A stretch of DNA of 64,000 nucleotides from the NCBI GenBank assembly GCA_037447655.1, contig JBBHKE010001684.1, positions 1 to 64,000 of the forward strand. Direction: 5' to 3'. The stretch is from Zygnema cylindricum. Lineage: Eukaryota > Streptophyta > Zygnematophyceae > Zygnematales > Zygnemataceae. The translations under genes and the position numbers were made by a program. Under the pieces are notes generated by a model that saw nothing but the letters and a program-made list of their open reading frames with translations, was not told where the DNA came from and did not search any database. Positions 1 through 10,922 of the stretch are shown one piece after another (position 1 is the stretch's first letter; the number at the start of each line of letters is the position of its first letter).

Positions 1-37
1 AGAGAGGGAGAGGGAGAGGAAGAGGGAGAGCAACCAC

Positions 38-2734
38 CTTAGTGAGAGTAAAAGCCCTTTGCAACTCCAACTCCAAAGTATGATAAGCACCGAGCTGCCC
101 TCCAAAAACCCCATTTAAACCCACAATCAAAACCTTGAGTTCCTCAGATATTAATGCATCAAAAAAATCATCAAAAAGTTTTAACACTTGAAAACTTTAC
201 ACTGCATTATTTTTATTATGTTTGGATGATAATAATTTTAAATCAAACCCTAAAAGACCCTTCTAACACCTCTTCCTTTGCTATGTTGAGAGGTTTTTGT
301 GTCGGTAAATCCTCTCTATTTTAGGGACATAGGTTCGTATGGACAAAAACCCATTCAAAAAATAACAATAATAATAATAACAAAAAATAAATGCTCCCAT
401 GAGTTAGTGTGGATTTTTTCCTGCTATTCTCCCTCACTCTCCCCCCCTCACGAAGCAAATGAGGACAATAAAATTTCAAAAAAAAGCAGCAGAAAGTCAT
501 AAATCAACACTAATTACCATGACCTGCATAACCAGAAAAGACTAAAAGACGAAAAAGAATAATCAAACCTTAAAGGAAAACAAAATGGGATTGAAAAAAA
601 AAACGCTGAAGTAGATAAAACATCAAACTAAAACAGAAAAGTTAGGAAAAGAGTAAAAACAAACAAAAGTGAATTCATTGAAAACTGACCTTCACATGTT
701 CGTTTTCTGCAATGTTTTTTCCTTTTAACCGAATTGCTGATGAAAGGGAGTCAAATTCAATCGTCTGAAAAACCCTCATTATAACACATTCTTAGCCCTT
801 ATGGAGAGGAGGAGAGAGCGGAAGGGCGGTAGTTAGAGAGAAAGGGAGAGAGGGAGAGAGAGGGAGAGAGGAAGAGAGAGGAAGAGAGGGAGAGAGAGGA
901 GGGAAAGTGGGATAAAACAATAATCAATGAAGGCGGGTAGACACATCATCCTTAACCTTTTTACTTCAACACATTACATACAAACCAGAGTCATAAATTT
1001 AGCTTTGCATCAGAATTGAAATTTTAATGATTCAAGAAATGAAAAGGTCAGGATTTGGATAAAGAAACTATAAATTCCCAATCTAATATGCTAGCCTATA
1101 CCACCTGCCTACCGGTTCAAGGAAGAAATTTAGCTAGTTTTAATGATAAAGGAATGGCATCCGTGTTTAACAAATTCATGAGACAAATTACCTCAGGTTT
1201 CATGATTCATTCTCCTTGTGAAGTATTACTTTATCAAGCATTTCATCGATAAACTATATAAGATCCCGCTGTGTTATATCTCCCTATCAACTTGTTTGAT
1301 TCATCACTATGAGTGTGAACAATGAATTAGCAAAATCGGATAAGCGCAAACCATGAGCTAGCTTGGAATATAACAGCAGTTGGAGACAATACCCAGTCTA
1401 AAGTGGATTAGAAATGTGAACTTGCCAACACAGGCTACACTTGCGATGTACCTGCTTGTACGGACATTACATTATGATACTTCAGGGCAAGTCCCAGACA
1501 GAACTCATCACTGGCTTGTACACCCCAGAAACCAACACTAATTACATTGAAAAATTTGGTTTGGACAGTATTTTGTATGAAACTGCAATACTATGTAATC
1601 GGCTCAAAAAACAAATCAAACAGATTGAGAACAATTCGCATTTCACAAGTTGAACAGTGGTGTGAACATTGGTAAAGAAAAAAAGAAAAACATACCTCCA
1701 CAACCACTTCTAGTTTGATACGTACTCTCTCCGAATTTGTGCCCCCACCTGCTGTATCCCTTTGCACCTTCCTGGAAACGTTCCCTCTAACTTGGTCAGA
1801 AAATAAAGTGCTGGTTCGCTCTTTGCTCAGGTTCTCCGTGGATAAATCAAAGCGTTATAGGGATTTTGGGTTTGTATTTTCATCTTCAGGAAAATTTCCA
1901 TGATTCCTTCAAGAGCTTCATAGGGTTAAAAAAAAATTCTTAGGTCTGATAAAAACAATTAAAAGCTCTTCGTAATTTATTAAAATTGTTTATAATTTCT
2001 TCATAGGGTTGAAAAAATATTCTTAGGTCTGATAAAAACTATTAAAAGCTGTTCATAATTTGTTAAAATTGTTTATAATTTTCCAAGGTTATTATGTCAA
2101 GGTTTCTGTGCCTTCTAGACACGGTTTTTTTTCTGTTCGTTATCCACACAATAGGGGTGTCTTATGGACAGATACATGCCTATGTGCATATTCTAAGAAA
2201 TTGCTCATATAGACTAAATCCTACTCTTATGACCATGATATGTTTCAGAAAAAAAAAGGGTTTTGCATACTATTTTTGTTCCAGGTAAAGCTGTGAAACT
2301 GACCTAAGAGTTATGCACTCCACTCTGTCTCCCTCCCCAATGAGATTGTAGGCGTGCCATAGATCCTCCGGCTGCTCAGGAATGACCTGTCACACGTGAG
2401 AAAAAACAATATCACCCATCTTGACCCTTTCTCAACCCCATTTGTAGTCATAGTCTGACTGCATTCACAAAAAAAAAATCATTAAATTTTCGCATTTCTG
2501 TTTTTTTTCTTCCCTCAAAAGATACACCATCCAAAAAAAACAAAAAATAATAATAATAATAATAACACGAAAAGAGGAAAAAAGAGAAAGAAGGAGAAAG
2601 AAAACCGAGAAAAATAGTCCATGAATCTGCTCAATTGCCGCATACTGAGACTTAAAGACAACAAAAAAGAACTGGAATTCTACCTTGACATAGCCAAATC
2701 CCTCACTGTTGATGTCACGCTTCAAGAGCTTCAT
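38..2734 (-). CDS. PELO: Pelota/Dom34 ribosome-rescue factor, exons 1-5 (gene continues off the left edge)
   Basis: Five minus-strand exons, all with GT/AG borders and matching phases: 2684-2734, 2304-2386, 1696-1771, 690-764 and 38-94 (342 bp, 114 codons). The peptide starts MKLLKRDINSEGFGYVK. It continues with the family signatures PEDLWHAYNLIGEGD (residues about 22-36), NSERVRIKLEV, IRLKGKNIAENEHVK and LGAYHTLELEL. This is the eRF1-like N-terminal domain of Pelota; plant homologues are about 380 residues, so the central and C-terminal domains lie outside the window. In the family, Pelota works with Hbs1 to split stalled ribosomes in no-go and nonstop decay in the cytoplasm. The start is the first ATG of the conserved N-terminus. 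Intron 3 (765-1695) holds a GA-rich tract. No frameshift or stop is seen. Identity rests on recalled family sequence; the splice sites are read directly. Confidence 0.93.
799..910. repeat. GA-rich simple-sequence tract in Pelota intron 3
   Basis: About 110 bp made almost only of GAGA and GGGA units. A similar purine tract opens the window at 1-30, just beyond the donor of Pelota exon 5. It reads as CT-rich on the gene's sense strand. Confidence 0.85.
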
Positions 2735-3110
2735 GGCTTCTCCTTCACTTTCTCACAAGTTGCATTGTCAGAGCACGAGAATACATACACGGAATATATG
2801 AATTTCAAGCTTTTCTTATCTCTGTAGCATTTTAGGGTTTCCTTAGGTTTTCTGGAAGTCAAGTGTCCCCTTCAGACTCCAAGACTCATCATCATGATGA
2901 AAGGAGATAATGGCCTATGAATGCATACATACTCTGCAGCAGCATGTATGGGTACGGCACAGTACGACATGGTACGGCATGGTACGGCATGGTACGGTAC
3001 GGCACGGTGGGGGTGCACGGCACGTTTGTGGCAAAAGGGTCACATCATCTCACGTCATGTGCCGTACCGTCACGTCACTTCATTGCCAAGGAATTCTTAC
3101 GTTGGATTTA
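2735..3110. other. Region upstream of Pelota; short GTACGGCATG-type repeats
   Basis: No coding sequence is supported. It should contain the Pelota promoter and 5'UTR (minus strand), but no clear TATA box is seen. At about 2950-3015 a degenerate 10-bp unit (GTACGGCATG and variants) repeats about six times. Three overlapping short frames here are by-products of that repeat. Confidence 0.6.
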
Positions 3111-3776
3111 GGGCATGGTTACATCAGGAGGTCTCTGTAATAGTACGGACAGCAAAATTTATGTATTACAGAGGCCTCGGTTACATCGCGTATCGTGTGT
3201 AAATAGGTTTTTACATACGTGTTTTTTTTTGAGTGGTTCCACGTTAGTCGACGATCAAATCTCTAAAATCGGAAAGATTTAAAAACCGACCATTGTCGTA
3301 TGCAAGTCCGTACTTGCGTACTTCGTACGTGTACTTCACAAGTGTACCGCGTCAATGTACCTCAAAGATCTCCTTCACTCTGCTGACTTTCAGGAAAAAA
3401 CCGTATTTATTTTCGGCAAAGATTTTACGGTCACCTTGTCCGAAGGCACGTGACTTTGGGGCCGTGTGAAAATTTTCATTTTTCATCGACGCACGTGTCT
3501 ATCGTCCAAGTGTAGCGAATTGACTGGTTCTGTATTGGTGAACCCACCTACGCGTGGTGGGTTCACCAATACAGAGGCGCATGGAGCAATTGCTTCGCAG
3601 ATGAAGACCAAAATGTAATCGGACGGTCGACGTCTTCTCCCGGATACTTGGAGAATCGCAATCTTATTTTCTGTAATGTTGTTTTCAAGAAACTCACGAA
3701 AATATAGTACGGCATGGTACGGTAAAGTACAAAATTCTGTATTAAACCTCACTTTTCGTCTGATGTAACCATACCC
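3111..3776. mobile_element. PIF/Harbinger-like non-autonomous TIR element
   Basis: The left end reads GGGCATGGTTACATCAG; the right end is the reverse complement of GGGTATGGTTACATCAG. Both ends are flanked by TTA (3108-3110 and 3777-3779). A 3-bp TTA/TAA duplication with G-rich termini is the PIF/Harbinger signature. No transposase is present. It contains a 19-bp perfect hairpin at 3530-3574. A related copy without its left end lies at about 56430-57052. Confidence 0.7.
3530..3574. repeat. Perfect 19-bp hairpin
   Basis: The arm CTGTATTGGTGAACCCACC at 3530-3548 and its exact reverse complement at 3556-3574 are separated by a 7-base loop, TACGCGT. There are no mismatches, unlike the decayed surroundings. 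Confidence 0.9.
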
Positions 3777-3781
3777 TTAGT

Positions 3782-4238
3782 CATAGTTCAAAAGTAGGCG
3801 TTTTTTGGTAGGCCTTTTGTAGGCTGCCTTTAGCGTAAGTTGTGTTCCGGGCTTTCCATGTGATCTTCTTAGATCGCTACTTTCACCAGCGACCGTCCGA
3901 TCTTCCGAATCTGACGATAGTCCTATCGTAAGTTGTGTTATGGGCTTTGCATGTGATCTTCTTAGATCGTTACTTTCATCAACGACCGTCAGATCGTCCG
4001 AATCTGACGGTTTAAATAAAAAGTTGCTCAAAACTCACAGAAAAAGATTTTTTTGTTCAATTTTTTTTTCAAATTTAGACATGACGTTTAATTCTCTATC
4101 GATCCATGTGCAACTCAACCCTGTTACTATTTTATTTCCTTTTGGGGCCAATACAATATGGGTCTTAAGGCCATATTGTATGTTTTGCATACAATAGGCA
4201 TATTGTATGGGCGTACGGTCACCTACTTTTGAACTATG
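3782..4238. mobile_element. hAT-like MITE, copy 1
   Basis: 457 bp with TIR CATAGTTCAAAAGTAGG at both ends. The flanking 8-mers are CCCTTAGT (3774-3781) and AATTTAGT (4239-4246), five of eight matching, so this is an old insertion. Its left target overlaps the end of the neighbouring Harbinger-like element, so it came second. The interior has two tandem versions of a block that includes GATCTTCTTAGATCG. No coding capacity. Confidence 0.75.
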
Positions 4239-4802
4239 AATTTAGTACTTCAAATTTAGTGAATCACTTCCGGTCTGCTCGGGAGTATTCTGACCGTAGA
4301 ATTTTGACTACATTCTTTTCCGTTACGTATATCGCACATGCCAAAACGTCATTGTCCACGCAGATCCCTGGTTAGATTCTATAGGCTTTTCAAAAAAAGG
4401 GCGTATCTTTTTTAAGATATGATTTCATGAGGCTAATTTCGCAATACTGTACAGTACTTTACTGTAGTATTGTAGTTTTGACCAACGGCGAACAAGTGTC
4501 ACAGAAATGCATGACGTAGACAATGTCAGAAAAACCAGATATCTACAACGTCACAAAAAAAAAAGGCGCCGACAATGTCGCAAAATTTAATATCGTCTAC
4601 AAATATCACGGCTTTTAGTGGCGACTTTTGTTTTCGGACATTGGAACACCTAGAAAATAAGTACAGAGAAATTTCACTTCGTTCGCTAAGTGACGGTTGC
4701 ATGCGCACATACCCTAACCCTTACGTTTTGTGCCCTAGATTGAGGTTTTTTAGGGTTTTTACTTTTTAGGGTGAATGTTCTCGTGTAATCACGTAGAGTG
4801 AT
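4239..4802. other. Intergenic stretch with no gene seen
   Basis: AT-rich decayed repeat sequence between two TIR elements. At about 4500-4600 it has CTACAACGTCAC/GACAATGTC motifs like those inside the Harbinger-like element at 4806-7047, so it is probably an old relic of that family. No coding evidence. Confidence 0.5.
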
Positions 4803-4805
4803 TAA

Positions 4806-7047
4806 GGGCGTGTCCCCATGAAACCGATATTTTGAAACGTTATTTTGGAATTTAGCGCTGATTTTATGGTGTAATTTTCAAAGTGTGCCTATGGGTACGT
4901 CCCCATGTATTAAAGTATCGACTTTAATCTGTCGTTTTGACCCAGAACGCAGTTCCATACGAGAAATACTTTAGCCGTACAAAGAAATCAATTCTTTAAA
5001 AGAACAGCAAACTTCAAGTCGATACTTTGAATGTACTTCATGTTTGTCTTCATGTGAACGCATTTTGGCGTTTTCCTTTTTTCGACCCCCCGGGCAAGAG
5101 AATCCAGCACGTCAAAAAACTTCATCAAAAATCACCTCGCGGCCTGATTTCAGGGAAAGTACCATAGTTCAAAAGTAGGTGCAAGTACACCCATACAATA
5201 TGCCTATTGTACGCAAAAAATACAATATACCCTTAAGACCCATATTGTATTGGCCGCAAAATGAAATAAAATAGTAACAGGGTTGAGTTGCACATGGATC
5301 GATAAAGAATTAAACGTCATGTCTAAATTTGAAAAAAAAATCGGACAAAAAGGTTTTTTTCTGTGAGTTTTGAGCGACTTTTTATTAAAACCGTCAGATT
5401 TGGACGATCTGACGGTCGTTGATCAAAGTAGCGATCTAAGAATATCACATGAAAAGCCCATAACACAACTTACGATAGGACTTAAGTCCGCGTTTTCTTT
5501 TTTTCCGGGTTATTTTTCTCGCGAAATGTCATCCTACGCCATGTCAGTTCGCTAAAAAAATTTGTTCGGCGGCGTGCGCTGTACTATCATCATACGTCAG
5601 ATTCGTACGCTCGTACAGGGGTGTGAACAACACACACACATACGATATGCCTACGCTACGCGAGTTTTGTGCCAAGTTTTGTGCACCTACCAAAGGCCTA
5701 CCATAAAAACGCCTACTTTTGGCTATGGAAACTACCACCCAAAAAACGAATGAAAATTGACCCACGCACGCGCCACACGAGTGGGAATTTTTTAGGACGA
5801 GGGAGAGTACTCGCTATTTTTCTCCCTGCCCGTCACGTGCATGTACGGAAAAGACGAGGATGTACGGAAAAAAAAAATTGTAGGGGTCTCGGACCTCCAA
5901 TTTCATTCATGGATCCTCGGTAGAATTTTGCATCGTCGTCGCCTCTCCCCTCTCCCTCTCACACTATCACTTTTATCTCGCGCTTTTTATAATGAGGCAC
6001 GACAAAACTGGTATGAAATGAAAGATATTTGAAAAATAGTTATTTTTAATACCTTTATGTATGTTTTTATGGCAAGTAGAGCGAAAAAAGTAGAGAAAAC
6101 AAAATCGGGTATCCATGGCCGAAAGTTCTTGAATCTGTGACGTCACAAGTGAGTGTGACATCACAATGTTACAAAACCCTAAATATATACAATATCACAA
6201 AATTACAAAAATATAGACGTCTACAACTGTCGCTATTTTTGTTGGCGTCAGCAATTTCGTAGTCGTCGTCAACCGTCACAAAATTGTACCTATGTCTACA
6301 ACCGTCACATGCCAAAGTTCCGATTTCATTTTCGCACATAGGGACGCTTTTCAAAGTAGTACGGAACACGTCACTACAGTCCAAAATACTTTTTTAAAGT
6401 ATTGCTTACATGGGGACGTAACCTGTGCCAATCATTACTTGCGCGTTCATTGTTTTGAATATGTGGCAGTTGTACACATCGCCAATACTTGCGACACCTG
6501 TAGACGCCAACAAACTGTTGACATTTGTAGACGTCAACGATCTCGAAACAAACTGTGGACATTTGTACGCCGCAAAGAGCTCCTGACATACAAAGACAAT
6601 TGTCGACGCCAACTGTCATTTGTTGACGCCCACACGTGAACAAAATAAGCAATCGCCTACGTCTACAAAATGACATTTGTAGACGCCCACAAGTGGACAA
6701 CATAAGTAAACGGACAAACAAATTTGTTTTCCTGTATTATCCCAACTACAAAAAAACAAATGAAAACTTTTGACGCGTGCAACCCAGGCTTTATATTCGT
6801 CAATAGGGTATTATTTTGATTAAAAGCAAGTCGCGATTTGATTTCAGTGCAAGTGTGAAGATGAGTTGGAAGTGGGTCGCGATGATAATACTCCCAAATC
6901 GCCGTACCTTTCAAGTTCCAAGATGACGCAAAATGTATTTTAGTTTTTGCCCATTTTTCGTACGGCGTAATATTTTCAAGTAGGAAGTCCCATTTTCTCT
7001 GTAAACGACGGACAAAAACCCTTACTTGAACACATGGGGACACGCCC
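4806..7047. mobile_element. PIF/Harbinger-like non-autonomous element, 2.2 kb
   Basis: It begins GGGCGTGTCCCCATG (4806) and ends with the exact reverse complement (…7047). It is flanked by TAA at 4803-4805 and 7048-7050. The interior has many GTAGACGNCAAC/GTTGTAGACG motifs (about 6220-6700), the kind of subterminal repeat a transposase could bind, and a GGGGTCTCGG motif also found in the copies at 42-46 kb. No frame encodes a recognisable transposase. MITE copy 2 is nested at 5163-5727. Confidence 0.75.
5163..5727. mobile_element. hAT-like MITE, copy 2 (nested; carries a 190-bp insert)
   Basis: TIRs CATAGTTCAAAAGTAGG and CCTACTTTTGGCTATG are flanked by GAAAGTAC (5155-5162) and GAAACTAC (5728-5735), seven of eight matching. 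Compared with the other copies it has about 190 extra bases at roughly 5490-5685. It lies inside the Harbinger-like element 4806-7047, in inverted orientation to copy 1. Confidence 0.75.
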
Positions 7048-7065
7048 TAACTGATTACATTGAAT

Positions 7066-7521
7066 CATAGTTCAAAAGTAGGCGTTTCAATTGTAGGCCT
7101 TTTGTCGGCGCCTTTATCGTAAGTTGTGTTATGGGCTTTTCATGTGATCTTCTTAGATCGCTACTTTGATCAGCAACCGTCCGATTGTCTGAATCTGACG
7201 ATAGTCCTATCAAAAGTTGTGTTATGGGATTTTCATGTGACCTTCTTAAGTCGCTTCTTTGATCAGCGACCGTCCGATCGTCCAAATCTGACGGTTTTAA
7301 TATAAAATACCTCAAAACTCACAGAAAAATAATTTTTTGTCCGAATGTTTTTCAAAATTTAGACATGATGTTAATTCTCTGTCGAACGATGTGCAACTCA
7401 ACCCTGTTACTATTTTATTTCATTTTGCGGCCAATACAATATGGGTTTTAAGGGTATATTGTATTTTTTGCGTACAATAGGCATATTGTATGGGTGTACT
7501 TTCACCTACTTTTGAACTATA
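7066..7521. mobile_element. hAT-like MITE, copy 3
   Basis: 456 bp, same orientation and internal order as copy 1. The TIRs are CATAGTTCAAAAGTAGG and its complement with one change at the right tip. The flanking 8-mers are CATTGAAT (7058-7065) and CTTTGAAT (7522-7529). It sits just outside the right end of the element 4806-7047. Confidence 0.75.
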
Positions 7522-7530
7522 CTTTGAATT

Positions 7531-8221
7531 CATAGTTGTTCAAATTGCGCGATTTTTTCCTTTTTTCCGATTAAAACGTATAATTCGTGAATTTTGAATA
7601 AATCGTAAAAAAACGTGATGTACTTTCTGTGCTGTAAACTGAACGAAGAATTTATGTAAAAGGTACTGCGTTTACCGTAAATTGTACGGTTTTGTACATT
7701 AATGTACGGAATTCAACGAAAACACACGTCGCAGTTATTGGTATTTTCTGTCTATTAAACTGAACAGAAAATACACGGAACAAGTACGTCATTTTTCGAA
7801 ATTGTGCGGACAGTTTCGAAAAGAGGTGTTTGAAATGTCACACTATTTGCGCGCGGTAAGTTTGAAAAATGTACGTACGTCTAATTCAATTATTTTTGAA
7901 AGAAGCCGCCATGGAATGTTTAAAATCTGTTAGGAATCTGCCCGTTAGATAGTATCAGACAGACGGACTTTGACAAAAATATTGCGTTGGCCGAGATTTG
8001 AGCCTGGCTCTACGCTCTTCCATTATAGCATCTTTCGCATTTTTAACGGAAAACTTACAAACTGCGATATTATTTAAAATTCATTTTTGTTTACATGTAC
8101 GGAATAGTACGGACAAAAATTCATTAACGATTTTTACGATTTTTTCAAAAGGTTCAATGCGTTTGTTACGTATAATTCGTCGCGATTAAATCGTTCGCAC
8201 TAAACGCCGTGAACAACTATC
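7531..8221. mobile_element. hAT-like TIR element, CATAGTTGTTCA family, copy 1
   Basis: The left end CATAGTTGTTCAAATTGCGC and right end GTGAACAACTATC mirror the ends of the better-preserved copy at 41521-42001, in opposite orientation. The interior carries the same CTGTTCAGTTTAC/GACAGAAAGTAC-type blocks. No matching target duplication is seen, so it is older or its flanks have decayed. Non-coding. Confidence 0.65.
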
Positions 8222-8235
8222 GGTATTCTTTACGT

Positions 8236-8511
8236 CATAGTTTAAAAGTAGGTGAAAGTAGGCCCATACAATATGCCTATTGTATACAAAACATACAATA
8301 TGACCTTAAGACCCATATTGTATTCGGACTTATTCGGACCAATTAAAACATTCGGACTAATTTTTTTTATTTACGCCGTCAGATTTAGACGATCGGACGG
8401 TCGCTGATCAAAGAAGCGATCTAAGAAGATCACATGAAAAGCCCATAACACAACTTACGATAGAGGCGCCTACCAAAGGCCTACTATAAAAACGCCTACA
8501 TTTGAACTATG
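8236..8511. mobile_element. hAT-like MITE, copy 4 (short form)
   Basis: 276 bp with the CATAGTTNAAAAGTAGG TIR. It is flanked by CTTTACGT (8228-8235) and CTTTATGT (8512-8519), seven of eight matching. Compared with copies 1 and 3 it lacks one of the two internal repeated blocks and part of the AT-rich middle. Confidence 0.75.
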
Positions 8512-8841
8512 CTTTATGTATTTTAGTTTTTGCTGATTGAGAATTCCTGTACAGATATTGAAACCGTACATAAATGTTCTCTTTCAGGACCTATTGTGTT
8601 TTGAAGAGTCTCCTCCCAAACCCCTCATAAATTTCGTGTTTGTGTCGACGACCGTTAAAGACTATCCTTGCTAATGCGCGTGGGGACAACCAGCATGTGA
8701 CGAACAAGGGTTGAGACCGCAACCGTGAGGGAAGTCCATGTCATTTGATAAGGTTGGCCACGTGCCATCTCTTAATCATCATGTTTTTTTTGCATGGACG
8801 ACTGTCGACCAGTCAACAGAACCGCACGGCTTACTCTTTGT

Positions 8842-10019
8842 TAGTGTTGTGTATCGGTAAGGATATACCGATAACCGATATGGGCCTTTTTTGGGTTGCC
8901 GATAATCGATATATTGGTACGATATATCGCCATCAGTGTTATCGCCGATAAATAACCAATAATATCGGTTGTTTATCGGCGATAACACCGATATCGATAA
9001 CTATAGACGATAACTGTATGGACCTTACAAATAAATGGACGGCTAGTACACTAAACTGTACGTGTTATTCCCCGAACGATCTGAAAATTCTATGCCTTTT
9101 GTGGACAGTTTTTTAGATTGTTTTTTACACCGCATTTAGATCATTTTAGACCGCCCTCACACGATTTTTAATACCGTTTTCTTGTCCTTTTTAGACCGTT
9201 TATATATATTTTTAGTCCGTTTTTCATACAGTTTTCAGTAGGGCATATTTGGTCCGTTTTAAGGCCGTTTTAAGGCCGTTTTTTACTGTTCTTATACAGT
9301 TTTTTATATCGTTTTTTTCTGGCCTTTTTACATTGTTTTTTTTTTACCATTTTTTAGGATCGCTCTTTCTCGAACGGTTTTTCGGTTCGTTCTTTTCACC
9401 ATTTTTTTAAGACCGCACTTCTGGCTGCTTATTTCAGACTGTTTTTTAACAACGTTTTTTACGACCATTTTTGGGACCGTTTTTATAGATTTTTTCCATA
9501 CCGTTTTTTTTTTTAAAGTTGGATTAAAAAATTTACAATGCAATTTGATTTTTTCGTTTCGGTACTATAGGTTTAGAACTATAAAGTAGTGTTTTGAATT
9601 TGTCAACATTTATGTGCTGCGTTGTCCATAACAAATTCCACTTAAACAGATATGGAATATATTTTTATACGTGACATGCTACGCTATATAAAGTCAATAA
9701 TATAATACAATATGTTATAAAGTACTATTGTATGCATACTTTATTTTTTTAAGTTATCACCGCTATGGAATTTGTTGGTTTCGGGCCGATATATCGCGAC
9801 CTCTGACTGTTTGATAACTGATAACTACCGCTATCAGTGTTATTGCAATAATTTTTTTACCCATGCACAACACTACTTTTTGTGTGTTAAAATTGACAAG
9901 GTCGATATAAACCACATTTCAACATACACGAGAGAATCTAGAAAAACAAGTTGTTTGATAAAAAATAACTATCGGTATCAATGTTATTGAAATATTTTTT
10001 TTACCGATACACAACACTA
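8842..10019. mobile_element. hAT-like non-autonomous element with perfect 18-bp TIR and exact 8-bp target duplication
   Basis: TAGTGTTGTGTATCGGTA at 8842-8859 is matched by its exact reverse complement at 10002-10019. CTCTTTGT flanks both ends (8834-8841 and 10020-10027). An 8-bp duplication is typical of hAT elements. The left interior is dense in ATATCG/CCGATA palindromic motifs, and the middle (about 9100-9520) repeats short runs of the type ACCGTTTTTT. No transposase frame. The right end lies inside a tandem duplication (9813-10098). A decayed relative is at 30861-31301. Confidence 0.8.
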
Positions 10020-10098
10020 CTCTTTGTGTGTTAAAATTGACAAGGTCGATATAAACCACATTTCAACCATACATTAAAGAATCTAGAAAAACAAGTAT
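9813..10098. repeat. Two-copy tandem duplication spanning a hAT-like end and its flank
   Basis: Units at about 9813-9953 and 9957-10098 share the element tip (CACAACACTA) followed by the same flanking DNA (TTGTGTGTTAAAATTGACAAG …). The duplicated unit is therefore the element end plus about 80 bp of host flank. Confidence 0.75.
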
Positions 10099-10358
10099 AA
10101 TAGGCAAAATATTTCCTCCCTCACAACGAATCTCACAAGGTACTTTAGCATGTGCTAAATGTCGTGCATGAAGGCAAGCAAGAGCGAACATGCATTACAA
10201 CCAGCGAAGTCATGCTTGCAAACGCATAAACAAACGAAAATGATACTGGACAAACATAGACCAACAAAAATATATACACAATCAGAAAGTAGGAGTGTAA
10301 ATATGACAAAAGAAAGAAATGGGAAGAATACTCCTCTAATGTGGAGTGACCCCTATAA
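10028..10358 (-). other. Probable 3'-LTR remnant of the Ty3/gypsy element
   Basis: No gene. On the minus strand this follows the gypsy polypurine-like tract, so part of it should be 3' LTR. No second copy exists in the window, so the LTR limits cannot be fixed. Confidence 0.35.
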
Positions 10359-10376
10359 TTCCCCCCCCAACTCCTT
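10359..10376 (-). other. Polypurine tract of the gypsy element
   Basis: The complement of TTCCCCCCCCAACTCC lies about 35 bp beyond the PHD-finger stop codon. That is the expected place for the plus-strand primer next to a 3' LTR. Confidence 0.5.
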
Positions 10377-10410
10377 AGCCTGCGGAGGAGCCGGTCAAAA
10401 CCTCCGACAG

Positions 10411-10737
10411 CTAACGACAACCATGGCAGAACCAATGGCCAGCTGGCACAGCCGTCAATGGAGGAACTAAGCACTCCATGTGGAACCCCTGGTTGCAATG
10501 GTCGCACAAGAGCATGGAAGTCTCGTCGTCTGCTCGCCTACAGATGGTACACTCTGTCGCCTCGGTGATCGGCATCCGCATCGGTTCCATATCCGATGAC
10601 AAATCAGGTAAGTAGCAAGGTGCACAGTTCTTTGAATGTTCTCGCATCGTCCTTGTAACCACACCCTGCAAACCCAACATCCCGTTATCATCCATTTCCA
10701 CCACACGAAGAATGTGTGGTGAAACATCTATGTCCAA
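10411..10737 (-). pseudogene. PHD finger at the C-terminus of gypsy integrase
   Basis: The frame ends in a complete C4HC3 PHD finger: CTIC, then LLCDHCNQGFHMEC, then GHWFCHGC, and a stop six bases later. The eight metal-binding residues are all present, as is the Trp two residues before the last Cys pair. It follows the integrase core on the same strand in the position where chromoviruses carry a chromodomain. PHD fingers bind histone H3 tails, so a role in insertion-site choice is the natural inference. The 108-codon frame is open, but the polyprotein upstream is broken. Confidence 0.85.
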
Positions 10738-10922
10738 GTATCGAATGACTAGCGTCGGAGGTACACGTAATCGCCGACTCGATACGATTTCTGTTGTGGC
10801 TTGTAACTGCCACTCCGCGTGGTGGCGAACCTTAAAGTATCCCGATGTCAGGGAATGTGCAAACTATCAAAATCCATGGGCATCTCACGAGCAAAAAGCA
10901 AAGCACTGCGAGTTAGTTCTTC

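Noticed and set aside
6292-6721. Two 115-codon frames with Cys/Arg-rich repeats on opposite strands
   Set aside because: They come from the repeated GTAGACGNCAAC motifs of a non-coding transposon.
10145-10507. 120-codon minus-strand frame overlapping the PHD finger
   Set aside because: It is in another frame from the PHD finger and reads into the presumed LTR; no domain.
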